Below are positions 1 to 9,066 of a stretch of DNA of 64,000 nt, piece after piece. The DNA is from Lacipirellula limnantheis. GTDB lineage: Bacteria > Planctomycetota > Planctomycetia > Pirellulales > Lacipirellulaceae. Positions within the stretch are counted from its first letter, which is position 1, and every line of letters begins with the position of its first letter. Position numbers and translations under genes: made by a program. Location of the stretch: contig NZ_CP036339.1 in assembly GCF_007746075.1 (NCBI RefSeq), positions 2,366,885 through 2,430,884 of the forward strand. The letters run 5' to 3'. Under the pieces are notes generated by a model that saw nothing but the letters and a program-made list of their open reading frames with translations, made no database searches and had not been told where the DNA came from.

Positions 1-2
1 AT

Positions 3-71
3 CATCCGCTGATGCATGCCGGACAATTCGTTCCCGTGCGACGACGGAAGGGAAAGCCGGTGGTGATTTAA
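3..71 (+). CDS. C-terminal tail of a gene cut by the left window edge
   Basis: An open frame enters from the left edge and ends in TAA at 69-71. The 22 visible residues are basic near the end (VRRRKGKPVVI). The tail is too short to assign a family. It may equally be a chance open frame, because the other two plus frames are also open for short distances here. Confidence 0.3.
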   Translation, partial: HPLMHAGQFVPVRRRKGKPVVI

Positions 72-379
72 TGCTCGCGTTTGATCATTGCGTATTCAGC
101 CCCTGGCTCGGAAGCATATTCAGCAGCCATCATTCGTGCGATGGTCAGCGGATAATGACTTAACCGCAGAGCACGCAGCGAGCACAGGGGAGAATTCAAG
201 AAACGTTGCCCGCTGGCGATCTTCGCTGCGGCCTCTCTGTTCTCCGTGGCGAATGCGTTTGATGAAACACATCGAATAGGCTTCTCCGCCGGGGGGGAGC
301 CTGCCGCGTGGCGACGTTGACCGGAATGGTAACCGAACCCCTGGCGGAGCCGGGCGCTGCTGTCGTCGGGCGAACGTCG
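72..379. other. Intergenic stretch with dispersed repeats, no gene supported
   Basis: About 300 bases without a convincing gene. The part around 160-260 resembles the accgcagag...ctctgttctccgtgg type of intergenic repeat seen again near 35525-35622. Bases 300-360 match, in reverse complement and with some differences, a stretch at 40155-40210 that carries the cccctggcggagcc palindrome. A GTG that could extend the next gene upstream (308) lies inside this repeat, so I do not use it. Confidence 0.5.
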
Positions 380-400
380 ATGACTGAAAGGAAGCAAGGA

Positions 401-811
401 ATGCTCTTTGCCCAGCGTGTCTTTCACATCGCGGGGATCTACGGCTTGGCGGTGCTCCTACCGCAGTTTTTCATCGAATTGCTGCCGGCCGATGTTGTGC
501 GACGGCAACTCGGCGAGGAAATCGTGCCGGGAGCGGTCCACCCGGAGCATTTTTACGGCTTCATCGGCGTGGCGGCGGCGTGGCAGGTCGCGTTCCTGAT
601 CATCGCCCGTGATCCAGCACGCTATCGGCTGATCATGCTGCCGGGAATTCTAGAGAAGCTGAGCTTCGGCATCGCTGGAATGGCCCTCTACGCCGCGGGG
701 CGGCTCACGGCAACCACCGCGGCGTTCTGCGTTATCGACCTGATTTGGGCGGCATTATTCTGGGTTGCCTTCGTAAAAGTGCGGTCCGAGCCGAGCCAAC
801 TGCTAGACTAG
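401..811 (+). CDS. Small integral membrane protein, function unknown
   Basis: The frame codes for about 136 residues with three to four hydrophobic segments (AGIYGLAVLLPQFFIELL, FYGFIGVAAAWQVAFLII, a Gly/Ala-rich helix, and IDLIWAALFWVAFV). This indicates an inner-membrane protein. The start at 401 has a purine-rich stretch (aaggaagcaagga) directly upstream. An ATG at 380 in the same frame is a reasonable alternative, while the GTG at 308 lies in a dispersed repeat. I recognise no family and no catalytic motif. A PEP-CTERM gene follows about 50 bases downstream on the same strand. Confidence 0.6.
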   Translation: MLFAQRVFHIAGIYGLAVLLPQFFIELLPADVVRRQLGEEIVPGAVHPEHFYGFIGVAAAWQVAFLIIARDPARYRLIMLPGILEKLSFGIAGMALYAAGRLTATTAAFCVIDLIWAALFWVAFVKVRSEPSQLLD

Positions 812-861
812 CGGTTAGTGGGTTCGCCAAGCTCCGGTGACTTTTACAACACTGAGACGTC

Positions 862-1512
862 ATGAAGTTTCCATTGCTGCGCCTTGTCTGGGCGGCGATT
901 TCGATCGCCAGCATCGTCGGCTTCGATCAAGCCAGGGGACAGGAACTGCTGACAAACGGCGGCTTCGCCACGGGCAACCTGACAGGGTGGACGTTTACGC
1001 CGACCGCCAGCGCCGAACCGACGATCGCGGGAAGCGTGACAACGTTCATGGGCAGCAACGCCTTCCGCCTCAATACCGGAAGCAACAGCGCGGGCGTCGA
1101 GGCTGGCGGGACCCTTTCGCAAACGATCGCGCTGGTGGCTGGGCAGTCGTATCAGGTTTCGGCCGGGACGCTGGCGATCGCCAGCGTCAACGGCAGTCCT
1201 AACGCTGATGGCGGCACGATCACCCTGTCGCTCGGCGGGGCAGTGCTGCATACATTCGACGTCGGCCAGTTGGCCGCTGACGAGGTGAAGAGCGATTCGT
1301 ACAGCGCGCCATTCGTCGCCGGCGCGACCGGACCAGCGCTGTTCGAAGTGCTGTTCACGCGTTCGTTCCCAAATTTTGCGGCGACCCCTGCCGTCCATCA
1401 TTACGCCGACGACTTATCGGTGACGCTCTTGGTTCCGGAGCCGGCCAGTGGAGCGCTGGCGGCGCTGGCGGTCGTGGCGGCGATCCAGCAGCGGCGTTCG
1501 CGAAGGCGCTAA
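862..1512 (+). CDS. PEP-CTERM sorting-domain secreted protein
   Basis: The 216-residue protein has a Sec-type signal peptide (basic start, then LVWAAISIASIVGF) followed by an ELLTNGGFATGNLTGW opening typical of PEP-CTERM proteins with a carbohydrate-binding-like beta sandwich. It ends with VPEPASG, a hydrophobic alanine-rich helix and a basic tail, the classic PEP-CTERM arrangement processed by an exosortase. It is therefore expected to be exported and surface-linked. The middle is rich in Thr, Ser, Gly and Ala and has no catalytic motif I can see. The role is unknown, but the class assignment is firm. Confidence 0.85.
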   Translation: MKFPLLRLVWAAISIASIVGFDQARGQELLTNGGFATGNLTGWTFTPTASAEPTIAGSVTTFMGSNAFRLNTGSNSAGVEAGGTLSQTIALVAGQSYQVSAGTLAIASVNGSPNADGGTITLSLGGAVLHTFDVGQLAADEVKSDSYSAPFVAGATGPALFEVLFTRSFPNFAATPAVHHYADDLSVTLLVPEPASGALAALAVVAAIQQRRSRRR

Positions 1513-1544
1513 GGCGGTTGCGCGCCGGTTCGTACGACGCGCGT

Positions 1545-2960
1545 TCACTTCTGCCGCGGAGCCTCTTGATCAACGCCGTTCTGGTGGAGGATCAGCTTCG
1601 TGACTTCGCCCTTATCGTCTAGGACGAACGTGATCTGCGCATCGACGATGCGGTAGAAGAATTCGGTCGGCGAGCTGGGGTAGATCGGAAACGCATCCTG
1701 CCCAGTCAGCTTCACTTTGAGTCGATCGCCATCGAGGGTGACGGTGAACTTCATGAAGAAGTTGAGCGAATAACTGCCGACGTATTTCTCCAGCGTTTCG
1801 ACTGGCACGTCGACGACTTCGCGAACTTTGGGCGGATCGACTTCCATGCCAAGGGCGGTTTGAGCAACCTTCTCGCCGAGAATCGTCGTCAGATCCGTAG
1901 CCGTGTTGCAGAGGACCGCGACCGCGACTTGTTGCTGCGGCAGGCTAGCGACGTAAGACGAGTAGCCGCCTGTTTGGCCATTGTGCCAGCGAGTGGAACC
2001 GTCGCGGGCGAGATGCCAAGCGAGGCCGATGCCGAGACCGCCCGGGATTTTTTCCCGCGGTTCGCCGGCGAGCTGGAACGCCTTGGTGACGTCGCGATCG
2101 TCGTCGGCCAGCATCGCCGCGGCGAACTTGAGCATGTCGCGGGCATTGGACCGGAGTCCGCCGGCGCCGACGAGGGCGTCGAAATGCCAGTTCTTGCCGC
2201 GCTGCAGATCGCCGTCATGCGGCGGGGCGAGGCGGGACTGCATTTCCGGCGTAAGGGTCTGCCGCGTTTCAGTCATGCCGAGAGGCTCGCAGATGCGTTC
2301 CTGCACGAGCTCGTCGTACGACTTGCCGGCGCGGTCGGCGAGCAATTGCCCAAGGAGGCCCATGCCGTAGTTCGAGTACTCATACTCGCCTGGGTCGCGC
2401 TTCGGCTGGTGAGCGGTGAAGAAGGCGTAGGCGTCGGCGGCGGTATAGTCGGCGTAGGGATTCGTCACGTCTTTCGGCTTCAGGTTGTCGGGAAGTCGCG
2501 GCAGGCCCGAGGTGTGCGTTGCGAGGTGGGCGAGCGTGATCGGATTCTCGGCCGGCGCCTTCGGCTTCGCTTCATCTTTGAGCAGCGCATCGACGACGAC
2601 GGTGTTCAGATCGAGGCCGTTGCGGAGCGATTCGTCAGCGAGCAGCACGCCGGTGAAGGCTTTGGTGATGGAGCCGATTTCGTAGATGGCGTCGGGCGTG
2701 GGCGGCGCATCCTTGCCGAGCTCGATCTTGCCGTAGGGGAAAAAGATCTCTTCGTCGCCACGTCGAATGCCGACCACGAGACCGACGACCACCTTGTTGT
2801 CGATGAGCGGGGCGACGAGGGCGTCGATCTTCGGTTTGAGATCGGCGAGCGGTTCTGCGGCGTCGAGGGTCGACGCGCTCAGCCGGGTCGACAGTACGAT
2901 CGCGAGCAGGCCGCGGGAGATGAGGCGTCGCATGAGGGACTCGGTCCTGATGGGGGTCAT
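1545..2960 (-). CDS. Serine hydrolase of the beta-lactamase/class C family
   Basis: The 471-residue protein has an N-terminal hydrophobic export segment (residues 12-30) and then a serine beta-lactamase-like fold. The nucleophile motif S-x-x-K is SITK at residues 97-100, the Y-x-N motif is YSN at 195-197, and a third-box-like HNGQTGG lies at 326-332. A C-terminal beta-rich domain of about 100 residues (DUF3471-like in position) follows. Family members are penicillin-binding-protein-like peptidases, esterases or beta-lactamases, and I cannot choose among them. Its ATG overlaps the TGA of the upstream aldo/keto reductase gene by four bases (2957-2960), so the two are probably translationally coupled. 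Confidence 0.85.
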   Translation of the reverse strand: MTPIRTESLMRRLISRGLLAIVLSTRLSASTLDAAEPLADLKPKIDALVAPLIDNKVVVGLVVGIRRGDEEIFFPYGKIELGKDAPPTPDAIYEIGSITKAFTGVLLADESLRNGLDLNTVVVDALLKDEAKPKAPAENPITLAHLATHTSGLPRLPDNLKPKDVTNPYADYTAADAYAFFTAHQPKRDPGEYEYSNYGMGLLGQLLADRAGKSYDELVQERICEPLGMTETRQTLTPEMQSRLAPPHDGDLQRGKNWHFDALVGAGGLRSNARDMLKFAAAMLADDDRDVTKAFQLAGEPREKIPGGLGIGLAWHLARDGSTRWHNGQTGGYSSYVASLPQQQVAVAVLCNTATDLTTILGEKVAQTALGMEVDPPKVREVVDVPVETLEKYVGSYSLNFFMKFTVTLDGDRLKVKLTGQDAFPIYPSSPTEFFYRIVDAQITFVLDDKGEVTKLILHQNGVDQEAPRQK

Positions 2961-3943
2961 TTCAGGATGTCTTCGATCGCGGCGAGCTCATCTTGGGCGA
3001 AATCGCGTCGAGCAAGAGCGCCGAGATTCTGATCGAGTTGCTCGACGCTGCTGGCCCCGATGAGGACGGTGGTAATGCGCGGGTCGCGCAGCACCCAGGC
3101 GAGGGCAAGTTGGGCCAGCGTTTGGCCCCGTTGCTGGGCAATGTCGTTCAGCCTCTGCGACTGGGCGACCCGCTCGGGAGTGACCTGGCTGCTCTGCAGA
3201 AATCCATGCGGCTTGCTGGCCCGACTGCCCTCTGGAATGCCGTGGAGGTAGCGGTCGGTCAGCAGGCCCTGGGCGAGCGGCGAGAAGGGGATGCAGCCGA
3301 CTCCTTCTTGCTCGAGCACGGCGAGGAGCTCGGCCTCGACCCAACGCTCGTACATCGAGTACTTCGGCTGATGGATGAGGCAGGGGCAGCCGAGATCGCG
3401 CAAGATGCGGCACGCCTCACGGGTCTGGGCGGCAGAGTAGTTGGAAATGCCGGCGTAGATCGCTTTGCCCTGCCTGACGGCAGCGGCGACGGCGCCGAGC
3501 GTTTCTTCCAGCGGCGTCTCGGGATCGGGGCGATGCGAATAGAAGATGTCAACATAAGGAATTCCAATCCGCCGCAGGCTTTGGTCAAGGCTGCTGAGGA
3601 GGTACTTGCGCGAACCCCATTCGCCGTAGGGGCCGGGCCACATGAGGTAGCCAGCCTTCGTGGAAATAACAAGTTCGTCGCGGTACGGGTGGAGATCATC
3701 GCGGAGCATCTTGCCGAAGTTCTCTTCGGCCGAGCCAGGCGGCGGGCCATAGTTGTTGGCGAGATCGAAGTGGGTGACGCCGCGATCAAACGCGCGGCGC
3801 ACAATCGCGCGACCATTCTCGTAGGCGTCGACGCCGCCAAAATTATGCCACAACCCCAGCGACACGGCGGGGAGCAGCAGTCCGCTGCGACCGCAACGGG
3901 CGTAGGTCATCGAGTCGTAGCGCGTGGGGGAGGAGAGGTACAT
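2957..3943 (-). CDS. yghZ: Aldo/keto reductase, L-glyceraldehyde 3-phosphate reductase (YghZ) type
   Basis: The 328-residue protein follows the E. coli YghZ/Gpr sequence closely, including LPAVSLGLWHNFG, STKAGYLMWPGPYG, DIFYSHR and IPFSPLAQGLLTDRYL. The catalytic tetrad of the family is visible as D60, Y65, K96 and H137, so NADPH-dependent carbonyl reduction of small aldehydes is expected in the cytoplasm. The start at 3943 (MYLSSPTRYDSMTY) is chosen because YghZ begins with the same PERY/TRY pattern; an internal ATG at 3910 is less likely. The C-terminus is about 18 residues shorter than E. coli YghZ. The 5' flank holds a GGGGAAT tandem repeat. Confidence 0.9.
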   Translation of the reverse strand: MYLSSPTRYDSMTYARCGRSGLLLPAVSLGLWHNFGGVDAYENGRAIVRRAFDRGVTHFDLANNYGPPPGSAEENFGKMLRDDLHPYRDELVISTKAGYLMWPGPYGEWGSRKYLLSSLDQSLRRIGIPYVDIFYSHRPDPETPLEETLGAVAAAVRQGKAIYAGISNYSAAQTREACRILRDLGCPCLIHQPKYSMYERWVEAELLAVLEQEGVGCIPFSPLAQGLLTDRYLHGIPEGSRASKPHGFLQSSQVTPERVAQSQRLNDIAQQRGQTLAQLALAWVLRDPRITTVLIGASSVEQLDQNLGALARRDFAQDELAAIEDILK

Positions 3944-3950
3944 GCGAAAT

Positions 3951-3992
3951 GGGGAATGGGGAATGGGGAATGGGGAATGGGGAATGGGGAAT
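3951..3992. repeat. Tandem repeat of 7-base unit GGGGAAT, six copies
   Basis: Six perfect copies of ggggaat run from 3951 to 3992, with a partial seventh (gggga). The array lies between the start of the aldo/keto reductase gene (3943, minus strand) and the end of the gene upstream (4045). Similar GGAATG-rich sequence recurs at 44461-44530. Confidence 0.95.
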
Positions 3993-4044
3993 GGGGATGC
4001 GGCGCGTGGTGCGTTTCGCCGCTGCGGATTTTATCGGGCGGGGA

Positions 4045-5738
<1,694 letters not shown>

Positions 5739-5765
5739 TCGATCGCGAAGACCATACGTCCGCGC

Positions 5766-6647
5766 CTACCAAGAGAGCAGGCGTGCCAGCGGTCGCCAGC
5801 AGGCGAGGTGCAGCAGCGTCACTCCCCACAGGATGAGCAGCGGGCTGAGGCGACTCTTGCTGACGGCTTTCAAGCCGCGGTTAGCCAGGATGCCGACGAG
5901 CCACAGGGCGAAGATTCGCACGATTGGCCGCAGGCCGAGAAAGCCGCCGGCGATCGCGGAGGCGATGGCGGCGTTGCGGAGAAAGCGTTTCATGGAGTCG
6001 GAACTGCGCCGACGCAACGCGGCGAGCGGCAGGAGCCAGGCGAGTGCGCCCCAGGACGCCCCGAAGGCGGCGTCGCACGGCGCCTTCCACTGGTTGATCA
6101 GAATGTTGCGGGTTCGCTCGGGATAGAGAAACCAGCTTTCGCTGGCGAGTGCGCCGCACACGACGGCGCCGGCCAGGAAGAGGAAGTTGCGCGGGACGCG
6201 CTGGCTGTCCTGGTCGATCAGGCCCGCCGCCATGAGCAAGCTCAGCAGCGTGGCGTGGTAAGCATACAGGATGATCAACTCCCAGTTCGGAAACACGACG
6301 CTGTCGAGGGCGCCGGCCGGATCGGCGAGCGCCGCCGGCAAGTTGGCCGCGCCGCTGAAAAGCTCGACGTAGGCCAGCACGAAGAACGCCGTCCCCATGG
6401 CGGCCTCGACGATGGCATAACGCGGCGAAATTGGCGCGCCGCAATCACGGCAGCGACCCCGCAACAGCAGCCAGCCGAGCACCGGCATGTTGTCGCGCGG
6501 ACGAATATTGTGTCCGCACTTGGGGCAGTGTGACGGCTTCCAAACCACCGACAAGCCGAGCGGGATGCGGTAGGCGACGACGTTGAGAAAACTGCCGATG
6601 CATGCGCCGATAAATCCCAGCCAGAGGGCGGTGACAAAATCGAGCAC
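5766..6647 (-). CDS. Prepilin peptidase-like membrane protein (A24 family, second aspartate motif absent)
   Basis: The 293-residue multi-pass membrane protein starts with the N-terminal domain of type IV prepilin peptidase: [16 protein letters not shown] and two CxxC pairs (C41/C44 and C66/C69), then SPRYAIVEA. The first catalytic aspartate region is present as [12 protein letters not shown] (D145/D147). The second, normally a G-x-GD motif, is not found in the C-terminal half, which is hydrophobic and arginine-rich. In PilD the two aspartates act together, so peptidase activity is doubtful. The gene converges on hemB with a 27-base gap. Confidence 0.75.
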   Translation of the reverse strand: MLDFVTALWLGFIGACIGSFLNVVAYRIPLGLSVVWKPSHCPKCGHNIRPRDNMPVLGWLLLRGRCRDCGAPISPRYAIVEAAMGTAFFVLAYVELFSGAANLPAALADPAGALDSVVFPNWELIILYAYHATLLSLLMAAGLIDQDSQRVPRNFLFLAGAVVCGALASESWFLYPERTRNILINQWKAPCDAAFGASWGALAWLLPLAALRRRSSDSMKRFLRNAAIASAIAGGFLGLRPIVRIFALWLVGILANRGLKAVSKSRLSPLLILWGVTLLHLACWRPLARLLSW

Positions 6648-6850
6648 GCGGGCAGATCCTGGAGAATCGTGGCGTCTGGAGGTGAAATCAGCCGTTTGGC
6701 CCCGGGGGCGGCCCCGGTGGCAGCCGCTTTGCCGTTTGACGGGGAGAGTTGTGACCCGGGGCTCGTTGGCCTTAAAATTGCAATCTCGTCCGCGGCGGGC
6801 GGCTTCGCGGCATTCTTGCCAGCATACTCATTCCCAGGGAGTTATCGACC

Positions 6851-7621
6851 ATGAGTTACCGTTTCCACAATTGGCGGCGTCAATCCGCCTGTTTCGCGCT
6901 CTTGGCAGCGCTCGTGTTCGTCGCGACGTGCGAGCAGGCAGCCTTCGCGCAAGAGACCAAGGCGGAGCGCCCGGGACGGGCTCGCGGTCGCCGCGGCGAG
7001 CGGGAAGTCGGCTTCACGCCGCTCTTCAAGAGCGACGGCACCGAGATTTGGAAGGCCTACGGGAAAGAAGGCTGGCCCGAGGGCTGGAAGCTGGAGGAGG
7101 GCGTGCTCCATCGCCATGCCGCCGGCGGCGATCTGATGACCAAGCAGGAGTATGGCGATTTCGACCTCCGTTTCGCGTGGAAGGTTTCGCCCGGCGGGAA
7201 TAGCGGCGTCATGTACCGCGCCACCGAGTCGTCGGAGCCGGCCTATATGACCGGCCCGGAGTACCAAGTGCTGGACGACGCGAAGCATAAGGATGGCCAG
7301 AAAAAGCTCACGTCGGCGGGTTCGCTGTATGCGCTTTACCCGCCTACGGAAAACGTCTTAAAGCCAGCAGGCGAATGGAATCGTTCGCGGATCGTTGTCG
7401 AAGGAAACCATGTCCAACATTTCCTCAACGGCACAAAGGTTGTTGATACTGAGATTGGCAGCGACGATTGGAACCAAAAGCTGGCCGCCAGCAAGTTCGC
7501 CACATGGCCGAAGTTTGGCAAGAACGCCAAGGGGCACGTCGTGCTCCAAGACCACGGCGACGAAGTCTGGTACCGCAACATGCGGATTAAGGATTCGACG
7601 GGCAAGCCGGCCGGGGAATGA
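6851..7621 (+). CDS. Secreted DUF1080 (3-keto-disaccharide hydrolase-type) protein
   Basis: The 256-residue protein has a signal peptide (hydrophobic LLAALVFVATCEQAAFA) and one DUF1080 domain, a concanavalin-like jelly roll. Typical landmarks are FTPLFKSDGTEIWKAYG, LMTKQEYGDFDLRFAWK, GGNSGVMYRA, GPEYQVLDD and EVWYRNMRIKD. Planctomycetes carry many such proteins, linked to extracellular breakdown of sugars and keto-sugars; the exact substrate cannot be told from sequence. A perfect hairpin terminator follows at 7656-7690, so this is probably a single-gene transcript. Confidence 0.9.
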   Translation: MSYRFHNWRRQSACFALLAALVFVATCEQAAFAQETKAERPGRARGRRGEREVGFTPLFKSDGTEIWKAYGKEGWPEGWKLEEGVLHRHAAGGDLMTKQEYGDFDLRFAWKVSPGGNSGVMYRATESSEPAYMTGPEYQVLDDAKHKDGQKKLTSAGSLYALYPPTENVLKPAGEWNRSRIVVEGNHVQHFLNGTKVVDTEIGSDDWNQKLAASKFATWPKFGKNAKGHVVLQDHGDEVWYRNMRIKDSTGKPAGE

Positions 7622-7655
7622 TCGCCGCTGGCACTTGAATAATTTCCGTGCGCTT

Positions 7656-7690
7656 TTAGCCCCTGGTCGCTGGCCAGGGGCTAATTTTTT
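7656..7690 (+). terminator. Rho-independent terminator after the DUF1080 gene
   Basis: A perfect 11-base stem (ttagcccctgg, 7656-7666, and its complement, 7674-7684) with a 7-base loop is followed by six T residues. The TAGCCCCTGG/CCAGGGGCTA stem is the same core found in the dispersed palindromes near 337, 40158 and 40218. Confidence 0.85.
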
Positions 7691-7781
7691 GACTGACGCA
7701 TCTCCCCTTCTCAAGCCGAAATAACCTCCATGATCCGCACAGCTTCTCACTGAGGCGGCATCACAGGGGAAGGGGGGACGC

Positions 7782-8663
7782 ATGGTGGGGCGAATACGCT
7801 TGGCGTACGAATCGGCGCATGCGCGCCGCAGGGGCGGCGGTCTAGCATTGCTGGCAGTGCTGCTCATGGGGACGGCTGCTCGCGCGGGCTCGCCGTCGGA
7901 TGCTTCGACGAGCGAAGCAACGCAGGCCGAGGCTCGTCGCAGCATTCCGCTGGCGAAAATCGATGCGCAGTTTCGACCGGCGGTGGCCGCAGTCGTCGCC
8001 GAGCCGACAATTTTTCGACGACTGCCGACGAGCGTCGTTGATTGCCGTCCAGAGCTGTTCACGTTCTTGGCGCAGAATCCAGAGGTGATGGTCGAAATCT
8101 GGCGTCACCTCGGCGTGAGCCAGGTGACGCTTACCCGTCTCGACGAGCGGACGTGCAGGATCAGCGACGGAGCAGGGACGACCGGCACGATCATCGTCGT
8201 CGAACAGACGTGCGAGGAAGGAGCGCAGAATCGGATCGTGATGTTGGCCAACGGCAGCTTCGAAGGGAAGCCGTTTCAGCAGCCGATCTCCGCCCAGTGC
8301 GTGCTGGTGCTGACCAGCGGGTCGAAAGAAGAGACCAACGGCCGGCGGTTCGTGGCGGCACGGATGGACGCCTTCATCAAGCTCGACCGGATGAGTTTGG
8401 CGCTCGTGGCCAAGGCGGTGCATCCGTTCGTCGGGCAGACGGCCGATCGCAATTTTACTGATACGATGTTGTTCGTGTCGAACCTCTCGTATACGGCCGA
8501 GAAACGGCCGGAGGCGATTGAGCAAGTAGCGATCGACATGCAGAACCTCGATCATCCGCGGCGGCAGGGACTGATCAAGGCCGCCTATCAATGCGCCGAG
8601 GCGGGGCGGGAGTGGGAGCAGAGCAGGGCGCGGCAGGCGTCGTTGGAGACCGCCAGCCGCTGA
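7782..8663 (+). CDS. Exported protein of unknown function
   Basis: The 293-residue protein has an N-terminal export signal (basic stretch ARRRGGG, then LALLAVLLMGTAARA). The rest looks globular and mixed alpha/beta, with the segments FFxRLPTSVVDCRPELF-like, FLAQNPEVMVEIWRHLGVSQV and PHPFVGQTADRNF-like that may be conserved among planctomycetes. A purine-rich ribosome-binding site (gaaggggggacgc) precedes the ATG. I recognise no domain or catalytic motif. It is followed by a strong hairpin terminator at 8792-8843. Confidence 0.75.
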   Translation: MVGRIRLAYESAHARRRGGGLALLAVLLMGTAARAGSPSDASTSEATQAEARRSIPLAKIDAQFRPAVAAVVAEPTIFRRLPTSVVDCRPELFTFLAQNPEVMVEIWRHLGVSQVTLTRLDERTCRISDGAGTTGTIIVVEQTCEEGAQNRIVMLANGSFEGKPFQQPISAQCVLVLTSGSKEETNGRRFVAARMDAFIKLDRMSLALVAKAVHPFVGQTADRNFTDTMLFVSNLSYTAEKRPEAIEQVAIDMQNLDHPRRQGLIKAAYQCAEAGREWEQSRARQASLETASR

Positions 8664-8791
8664 GATCGTCGGCTTTCGCTCCGGACCCAGGGTCGTTCGT
8701 CGCTCGGCGACGAATGGCGCCGCGGAGAGAGAGCCGTCGCGATCGCCGGCCAATGCCCGCGGCCGGCCCGTCCGCGAGCAGATGACCCGAT

Positions 8792-8843
8792 AAAATGGCC
8801 GTTTCGTCGTGTTTCACGATGAGACGGCCATTTTCTTTTTCTT
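8792..8843 (+). terminator. Long-stem hairpin terminator
   Basis: A 20-base stem (8792-8811 with 8815-8834, two mismatches that would form G-U pairs) closes a 3-base loop. The T-rich run ttttctttttctt follows. It sits about 130 bases after the exported-protein gene. The stem ends in AAAA/TTTT, so it could work in both directions. Confidence 0.75.
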
Positions 8844-9066
8844 ATCGCTCGCTAAACGGCGTGGCGCGGCCAGAGACGTTCGGCCAGCATTAGTTGCGGC
8901 ATTGAACGCCAAGGAACGGACGACTTCCATCGCGAAGTCATCTCGGCAACCAATCACTGACCCTGATCAGCTATTGGATGGGAACGGTATTCGACCCAAC
9001 AGTCGCGGGCGCTTGCGCCGAAGTCGTCGAAGTTCCGTCTGACCGATTCCATCAGAGGTTGTTGCC
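8844..9066. other. Upstream region of the beta-helix PEP-CTERM gene
   Basis: About 220 bases between the terminator and the next start. It should hold that gene's promoter, but I see no clear -35/-10 pair or operator. Confidence 0.3.

Noticed and set aside
308..400. Upstream GTG extension of the small membrane protein at 401
   Set aside because: The added codons translate a dispersed repeat (matches 40155-40210 in reverse complement), so they are unlikely to be coding.
1860..3032. Long plus-strand open frame opposite the serine hydrolase
   Set aside because: It is the shadow of a gene with clear active-site motifs, common in GC-rich DNA; its translation is low-complexity and has no domain.
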